Source of the DNA: Marinosulfonomonas sp.
GTDB lineage: Bacteria > Pseudomonadota > Alphaproteobacteria > Rhodobacterales > Rhodobacteraceae
Direction of reading: 5' to 3'
Assembly: GCA_026989405.1 (NCBI GenBank)
Contig: JALSJL010000441.1
Coordinates: 1-10,276 of the forward strand
DNA length: 10,276 nucleotides
The first letter of the stretch is position 1, and each line of letters starts with the position of its first letter. Positions 6,675 through 10,276 of this stretch are shown here, one piece after another. Under the pieces are notes generated by a model, which saw only the letters and a list, made by a program, of their open reading frames with translations, was not told where the DNA came from and did no database searches. Position numbers and translations under genes: made by a program.

Positions 6675-6678
6675 AGGA
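6675..6678 (+). promoter_or_regulatory. Ribosome binding site deciding the zur start
   Basis: AGGA lies seven bases before the TTG at 6686. The other downstream TTG (6656) has no purine-rich site at a proper distance, which favours 6686. Confidence 0.4.
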
Positions 6679-6685
6679 TCCCGGT

Positions 6686-7165
6686 TTGGAACATGCTTTT
6701 GCCGCGCATGACCATGATGCGTGCTGCGCCAGAACCCTGGACGCGGTCGAGCGGATGGTCGCATATTCCGGGCTGCGCCTGACGCCGGTGCGCAGGCGGA
6801 CGCTGGAGATATTGCTGGAAGAACACCGCGCCCTGGGCGCCTACGAGGTGCTGGAAAGGCTGGTGCGCGATGGCTATGGCAATCAGCCGCCGGTTGCTTA
6901 CCGGGCGCTGGAATTCCTGGTCGAGAACGGATTGGCCCATCGCATTCGTCAATTGAATGCCTTTGCGGCCTGCGCCATGCCGCAAGAGGCCCACGACCCG
7001 GTATTTCTGATCTGCTCGGGATGCGACCTTGTGGCAGAATTGCCGGGCACGGCGGCAAGTTCGGGGTTGCGAAGCTCGGCCATGCGCGCGGGGTTTTCGA
7101 TCGAAAACATGAATGTCGAAATGACCGGGCTGTGCCCCTCATGCGCCGGGGAGGTCCGGCCATGA
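6686..7165 (+). CDS. zur: Zinc uptake regulator Zur (Fur family)
   Basis: With the TTG start chosen here the protein has 159 residues, the usual Zur size. Residues 25-95 form the winged HTH (SGLRLTPVRRRTLEILLEEHRALGAYEVLERL ... QPPVAYRALEFLVENGLAHRI), and the C-terminal dimer domain holds two Cys pairs, C110-x-x-C113 and C150-x-x-C153, which carry structural zinc in the family. AAHDHDACC at 6-14 matches the N-terminal HDH..C common in Zur of this group. Zur with bound zinc represses zinc uptake genes. An in-frame ATG at 6608 would add 26 residues, but it lies upstream of the promoter and Zur box (6612-6646), and the added residues are not family-like; TTG 6656 is a second alternative. Its stop overlaps znuC's ATG, so the two are translationally coupled. 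Confidence 0.88.
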   Translation: MEHAFAAHDHDACCARTLDAVERMVAYSGLRLTPVRRRTLEILLEEHRALGAYEVLERLVRDGYGNQPPVAYRALEFLVENGLAHRIRQLNAFAACAMPQEAHDPVFLICSGCDLVAELPGTAASSGLRSSAMRAGFSIENMNVEMTGLCPSCAGEVRP

Positions 7166-7881
7166 GCCTGATCCGGACGCAGGGGCTGACTGTCCACCAC
7201 GGCGGGGTGGCGGCCATCGAGAATGTGGATTTCGAGATCGACCGGGGCGAAATCGTGACGATTGTCGGCCCGAACGGCTCTGGCAAATCAACGCTGGTGC
7301 GTGCGCTTCTGGGGATTGTCGAACCCACAAGCGGCGTGGTCGAACGCCAGTCGGACCTGCGGATCGGGTATTTGCCGCAACGCCTTGCCATCGATGCGAG
7401 CATGCCGCTGACGGTGGAGCGGTTCTTGTGCCTGCCACATCGCCACCCCGGGGAAGACGTCTCGAAAGTGCTGACGCAGTTGGGTGTGCCGGGTCTTGAA
7501 AACCGGCAGGTCACCGAACTGTCGGGCGGGCAGTTCCAGCGTGTTCTGCTGGCGCGGGCCATCCTGGTGAAACCCGACATCCTGATCCTGGATGAGCCGA
7601 CGCAGGGGCTGGACCAGTCCGGCGCGGCGACGTTCTATCGCCTGGTCGAGCAGGTCCGGCAGGAACTGGGCTGCGCTGTCTTGCTGGTCAGCCATGATAT
7701 TCATGTGGTCATGGGCGCTTCGGATCGCGTGATCTGCATGAACGGCCATGTCTGCTGCCAGGGCCGGCCGGAAAATGTGCTGGAAACGCCCGAGTATCGT
7801 GAGCTGTTTGGCGCATCCGAAGATGTGCTGGCCCTTTACCGGCATGACCATGACCACGATCATCAACAATGTGGACTGTAG
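7162..7881 (+). CDS. znuC: Zinc ABC transporter ATP-binding protein ZnuC
   Basis: A 239-residue ABC ATPase with Walker A GPNGSGKST (36-44), signature LSGGQFQR (120-127), Walker B ILILDEP (140-146), D-loop and switch His178 in SHD. It powers zinc import across the inner membrane through the ZnuB channel encoded next. The short Q-loop region and C-terminal shape fit the metal (ABC-3) importer family. The tail HDHDHDHQQC (228-237) is rich in possible zinc ligands and is a frequent feature of ZnuC. GGGGAGG (7148-7154) precedes the ATG, which overlaps the zur stop by 4 bp. Position directly behind zur supports zinc over manganese. Confidence 0.94.
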   Translation: MSLIRTQGLTVHHGGVAAIENVDFEIDRGEIVTIVGPNGSGKSTLVRALLGIVEPTSGVVERQSDLRIGYLPQRLAIDASMPLTVERFLCLPHRHPGEDVSKVLTQLGVPGLENRQVTELSGGQFQRVLLARAILVKPDILILDEPTQGLDQSGAATFYRLVEQVRQELGCAVLLVSHDIHVVMGASDRVICMNGHVCCQGRPENVLETPEYRELFGASEDVLALYRHDHDHDHQQCGL

Positions 7882-7884
7882 GCG

Positions 7885-8673
7885 ATGCTTGAAGATCCCG
7901 TCTTTCGTGCGGCCCTGGCCGGTATCGGGCTTTCACTGGCGACCGGTCCGCTGGGGTCGGTCGTGGTCTGGCGCCGCATGGCCTATTTTGGCGATGCCGT
8001 GGCCCATGCTGCAATCCTCGGGGTGGCCATTGCCCTGGCCTTTTCGGTGCCGATCCTTGCCGGGGCGCTGATGGTTGCGCTGTTCGTGGGGCTGTCGGTA
8101 TCGGCCATGGTGACCGGCGGGCGCCCGATCGATACCAACCTTGGCGTGCTTTCCTATTCGGCCCTGGCGGTCGGACTTGTCGGCATTTCCTTTTTCCAGG
8201 ATGACCAGATCGATGTCGAAGCGCTGCTGTTTGGCGATATCCTGGAAATGACGCAGACCCAGCTGGTGCTGATCTGGGGGGGATCCTTCCTGGCTCTGGC
8301 GACTCTGGTTGTCCGTTGGTCCGGTCTTCTGACCGCAACGGTCAGCGAAGAGCTTGCCGCCTCTGCCGGCATCAACCCGCGACGCGAACGCATGGTCCTG
8401 ACGGTCACGCTGGCCCTTGTGGTGGCCCTTGCCGTCAAGGTGGTGGGGGTCTTGCTGGTCGGCGCCCTGCTGATCATCCCGGCGGCCGCCGCGCGCGGGT
8501 TTGCCAGGTCTCCGGAACAGATGGCGGTGACTGCGGCCGTGTTCGGGGCAGCCGCTTCGGTCACGGGTGTTCTTGGAGCGGCGGCAATCGGCACCCCTCC
8601 GGGGCCGAGCATTGTCGTGGTGACAACCCTGATCTTTGTCGTTTCCCTGGTCTCGGGCCGCTTGCGGCGATAG
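7885..8673 (+). CDS. znuB: Zinc ABC transporter permease ZnuB (ABC-3 family)
   Basis: A 262-residue polytopic membrane protein with about seven or eight hydrophobic spans. ABC-3 family marks are MAYFGDAVAHAAILGVAIAL (32-51), the DVEALLFGDIL loop (110-120) and VVGVLLVGALLIIPAAAAR (186-204). It forms the inner-membrane path for zinc with ZnuC. It begins three bases after the znuC stop and is the last gene of the zinc set; the periplasmic binding protein ZnuA, needed to deliver zinc, is not in the window. Confidence 0.94.
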   Translation: MLEDPVFRAALAGIGLSLATGPLGSVVVWRRMAYFGDAVAHAAILGVAIALAFSVPILAGALMVALFVGLSVSAMVTGGRPIDTNLGVLSYSALAVGLVGISFFQDDQIDVEALLFGDILEMTQTQLVLIWGGSFLALATLVVRWSGLLTATVSEELAASAGINPRRERMVLTVTLALVVALAVKVVGVLLVGALLIIPAAAARGFARSPEQMAVTAAVFGAAASVTGVLGAAAIGTPPGPSIVVVTTLIFVVSLVSGRLRR

Positions 8674-8757
8674 CGGTTGCCGGCCGCAGGCGCCGTTCCG
8701 GCTTGCATCGGGCGGACATAGGTTCGTAAGTTGTCCCAAAGGAGCGGTCGGTCACAA
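8674..8757. other. Spacer between znuB and tupB
   Basis: This 84-bp gap contains GCCGG/CCGGC arms (8679-8683, 8698-8702) and GGACA/TGTCC arms (8714-8718, 8732-8736) around a 13-base loop. No T run follows the first, and no convincing promoter, ModE-like palindrome or Moco riboswitch was seen, so read-through from the zinc operon is possible. Confidence 0.3.
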
Positions 8758-9465
8758 ATGCATGATTTCGCGCAGGCTTTTGCCCAGGGGTTGGACCTGA
8801 TTCTGTCAGGTGATTCCGACCTGTGGAAAGTCGTGCTTCTTTCGTTGAAAGTATCGCTGACCGCGGTTCTGATCTCGGCGCTGATCGGCATGCCGCTTGG
8901 CGCGCTGCTTGCGGTGAAGCGCTTTGCCGGCCGGTCATGGCTGATCGTTCTGGTCAATGCCCTGATGGGGTTGCCCCCGGTCGTGGTCGGGTTGCTGGTC
9001 TATATGCTGCTGTCGCGCAGCGGGCCGCTTGGCGTTCTTCAGCTTCTGTATACGCCGGCGGCCATGATCATTGCCCAGACCATTCTGGTCCTGCCGATCA
9101 TCGCCGCCCTGACGCGGCAACTGGTCGAAGACCTCGAGGGCGAATATTCCGAGCAGCTGCGCTCATTCGGGGTTGTGGGTCTGAGGGCCGTTCCGACGCT
9201 TTTGTGGGAAGGCCGGTTTGGCCTGTCGACCATCCTGGCGGCCGGGTTCGGGCGGGCCATCGCCGAAGTCGGCGCGGTGATCATTGTCGGGGGCAACATC
9301 AACCATGTGACCAGGGTCATGACCACGACAATCGCGCTTGAAACCTCGCGCGGAAATCTTGCGATGGCGCTGGCGCTTGGCGGCATCCTGATCCTCATCG
9401 CGATCGGCGTGAACGCGGTGGTTACGGCGCTCGGGCTCACGCAACGGCGCGTGACCAATGTCTGA
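8758..9465 (+). CDS. tupB: Tungstate ABC transporter permease TupB
   Basis: A 235-residue permease of the ModB/CysT type with about five membrane spans (24-53, 61-83, 99-119, 156-178, 201-226). The cytoplasmic coupling segment, about 126-168, includes LEGEYSEQLRSFGVVGLRAVPTLLWEGR in the place of the EAA loop. EVGAVIIVGGNINHVTRVMTTTIALETSRGN (170-200) is typical of TupB permeases and distinguishes it from ModB. It forms the inner-membrane channel for tungstate (some relatives also take molybdate or vanadate). AAAGGAG at 8738-8744 lies 13 bases from the ATG, a long spacing; a TTG at 8731 would add nine residues but lies before that site. It overlaps tupC by 8 bp. Confidence 0.9.
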   Translation: MHDFAQAFAQGLDLILSGDSDLWKVVLLSLKVSLTAVLISALIGMPLGALLAVKRFAGRSWLIVLVNALMGLPPVVVGLLVYMLLSRSGPLGVLQLLYTPAAMIIAQTILVLPIIAALTRQLVEDLEGEYSEQLRSFGVVGLRAVPTLLWEGRFGLSTILAAGFGRAIAEVGAVIIVGGNINHVTRVMTTTIALETSRGNLAMALALGGILILIAIGVNAVVTALGLTQRRVTNV

Positions 9466-10186
9466 AGCCTGTGGCGCTGACAGACCGGGCGACGCCACGA
9501 TCCGTGTGCGCGGGCTGAAATTCCGTTCGGGCGGGCAGGACTTGCTCGAGATCGCGGATCTGAAGATCGACACGCCGGCGCCGACCATGATTCTGGGGCC
9601 GAACGGGGCCGGCAAGAGCCTGCTGTTGCGTCTCATGCACGGGCTGATCCCACCGTCCGAGGGGAGCGTGCGGGTCGGGTCGGGCGGCACGGCTCAGGCG
9701 ATGGTCTTTCAGGCGCCCATTCTGCTTCGGCGCTCTGTGGCCTCGAACATCATGTATGCCCTGAAGGTCCAGCATGTCGCCCGCAAAAGACGCGAGGGCC
9801 GGTTGAACGAATTGCTTGAGCTTGGCGGGCTGGCCCGACGCGCCAGGCAGCCGGCACGAACGCTTTCGGGGGGCGAGCAGCAAAGGCTGGCGATGGTGCG
9901 GGCGCTTGCCAACGAGCCGAAGGTCCTGTTTCTGGACGAGCCGACATCAAGCCTTGACCCGCACGGATCGCAGCAACTGGAAGCGCTGATCGCGAAAGTT
10001 GCCGCGGGCGGCACCAAGGTTGTCATGGTGACCCATGACCTTGGGCTGGCCAGCCGTCTGGGTGAAGAGATCGTGTTTCTGCATCACGGTCAGGTCCGCG
10101 AACAAACGCCGGAGGCCGAGTTTTTCGAAAGGCCCCGTTCGCAGGAGGCTCGGTCGTTCCTGTCCCGGCACCTGGTGCTGCCATGA
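9458..10186 (+). CDS. tupC: Tungstate ABC transporter ATP-binding protein TupC
   Basis: A 242-residue ABC ATPase. Walker A is GPNGAGKS followed by Leu (47-55) where Thr or Ser is usual; this GKSLLLRLMHGL form is frequent in TupC. Other marks are Q-loop Gln85 (VFQAP), signature LSGGEQQRLAM (136-146), Walker B VLFLDEP (156-162), D-loop SSLD and switch His193 in THD. It drives oxyanion import through TupB. There is no C-terminal molybdate-binding (MOP/TOBE) domain such as ModC has, which supports the Tup assignment. It overlaps tupB by 8 bp and tupA by 4 bp (ATGA), so the three are one translationally coupled unit. Confidence 0.9.
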   Translation: MSEACGADRPGDATIRVRGLKFRSGGQDLLEIADLKIDTPAPTMILGPNGAGKSLLLRLMHGLIPPSEGSVRVGSGGTAQAMVFQAPILLRRSVASNIMYALKVQHVARKRREGRLNELLELGGLARRARQPARTLSGGEQQRLAMVRALANEPKVLFLDEPTSSLDPHGSQQLEALIAKVAAGGTKVVMVTHDLGLASRLGEEIVFLHHGQVREQTPEAEFFERPRSQEARSFLSRHLVLP

Positions 10187-10276
10187 CCGCGCTGGGGGCC
10201 TGGGTGTCGCGGGTGGCCTTCATGCTGGCCCTGTTGGCCGGTTCGGCCCAGGCGGGCGAGCGTTTCATCATCCTGC
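10183..10276 (+). CDS. tupA: Tungstate-binding periplasmic protein TupA (5' end only)
   Basis: The first 31 codons are present; the right edge cuts the gene. They encode a signal peptide, MTALGAWVSRVAFMLALLAG, ending in the Sec cleavage motif SAQA, after which the mature protein begins GERFIIL. TupA proteins usually continue with a Thr-Thr-Ser tungstate-binding motif just beyond this point, so the visible sequence stops before any ligand residue. Identification depends mainly on the tupB-tupC context and the ATGA overlap with tupC. Confidence 0.75.
   Translation, partial: MTALGAWVSRVAFMLALLAGSAQAGERFIIL

Noticed and set aside
8674..8757. Possible Moco/Tuco riboswitch or ModE site ahead of tupB.
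   Set aside because: The gap is too short for the complex Moco RNA fold, and no ModE-like palindrome was found.

Overview
The window is high-GC DNA with short spacers and many 4-8 bp start/stop overlaps. Its protein families and codon use (GTC, CTG, CGC, GCC rich) point to an alphaproteobacterium, most likely of the Rhodobacterales/Roseobacter group. That placement is an inference from gene content. No tRNA, rRNA, CRISPR array, insertion sequence or phage gene was seen. Both ends cut through genes.

Left part (1-2219): ureide (purine) catabolism. On the minus strand, a fused OHCU decarboxylase/allantoinase (puuE type) overlaps by 4 bp a downstream cupin gene of the (S)-ureidoglycine aminohydrolase (AllE) type, which runs off the left edge. 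Divergent from them is uraH, a transthyretin-like 5-hydroxyisourate hydrolase. The shared 143-bp spacer carries a 9-bp-arm inverted repeat just upstream of uraH.

Middle (2220-4331): two genes without an obvious purine role interrupt the pathway genes. One is a minus-strand lipoprotein with a glycine-rich, probably TbpB-like beta-barrel C-terminus. The other, divergent from it, is an unusual LuxR-family regulator with a LuxR-type HTH at both ends and a degenerate autoinducer-binding-like region between them.

Purine genes resume at 4332-6577. A LysR regulator (minus) is divergent from puuD, the membrane-bound urate hydroxylase with a C-terminal cytochrome c domain. Together PuuD (urate to 5-hydroxyisourate), UraH (to OHCU), the C-terminal domain of the PuuE fusion (to S-allantoin), its N-terminal domain (to allantoate) and AllE (ureidoglycine step) make an almost continuous urate degradation route. 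The step that uses allantoate is not visible here.

Right part (6578-10276): metal uptake, all on the plus strand. zur-znuC-znuB encode a zinc uptake regulator, ATPase and permease. A clear Zur-box palindrome overlaps the -10 of a plausible promoter, and this indicates that zur starts further downstream than its longest open frame suggests. No znuA is present. After an 84-bp gap come tupB-tupC-tupA (tungstate ABC permease, ATPase and binding protein), with tupA cut after its signal peptide.

Most of the window is well-known biology. The items most worth a second look are the double-HTH LuxR protein, the Zur operator and its effect on the zur start, the znuCB genes without znuA placed next to tupBCA, and the inverted repeat between puuE and uraH.
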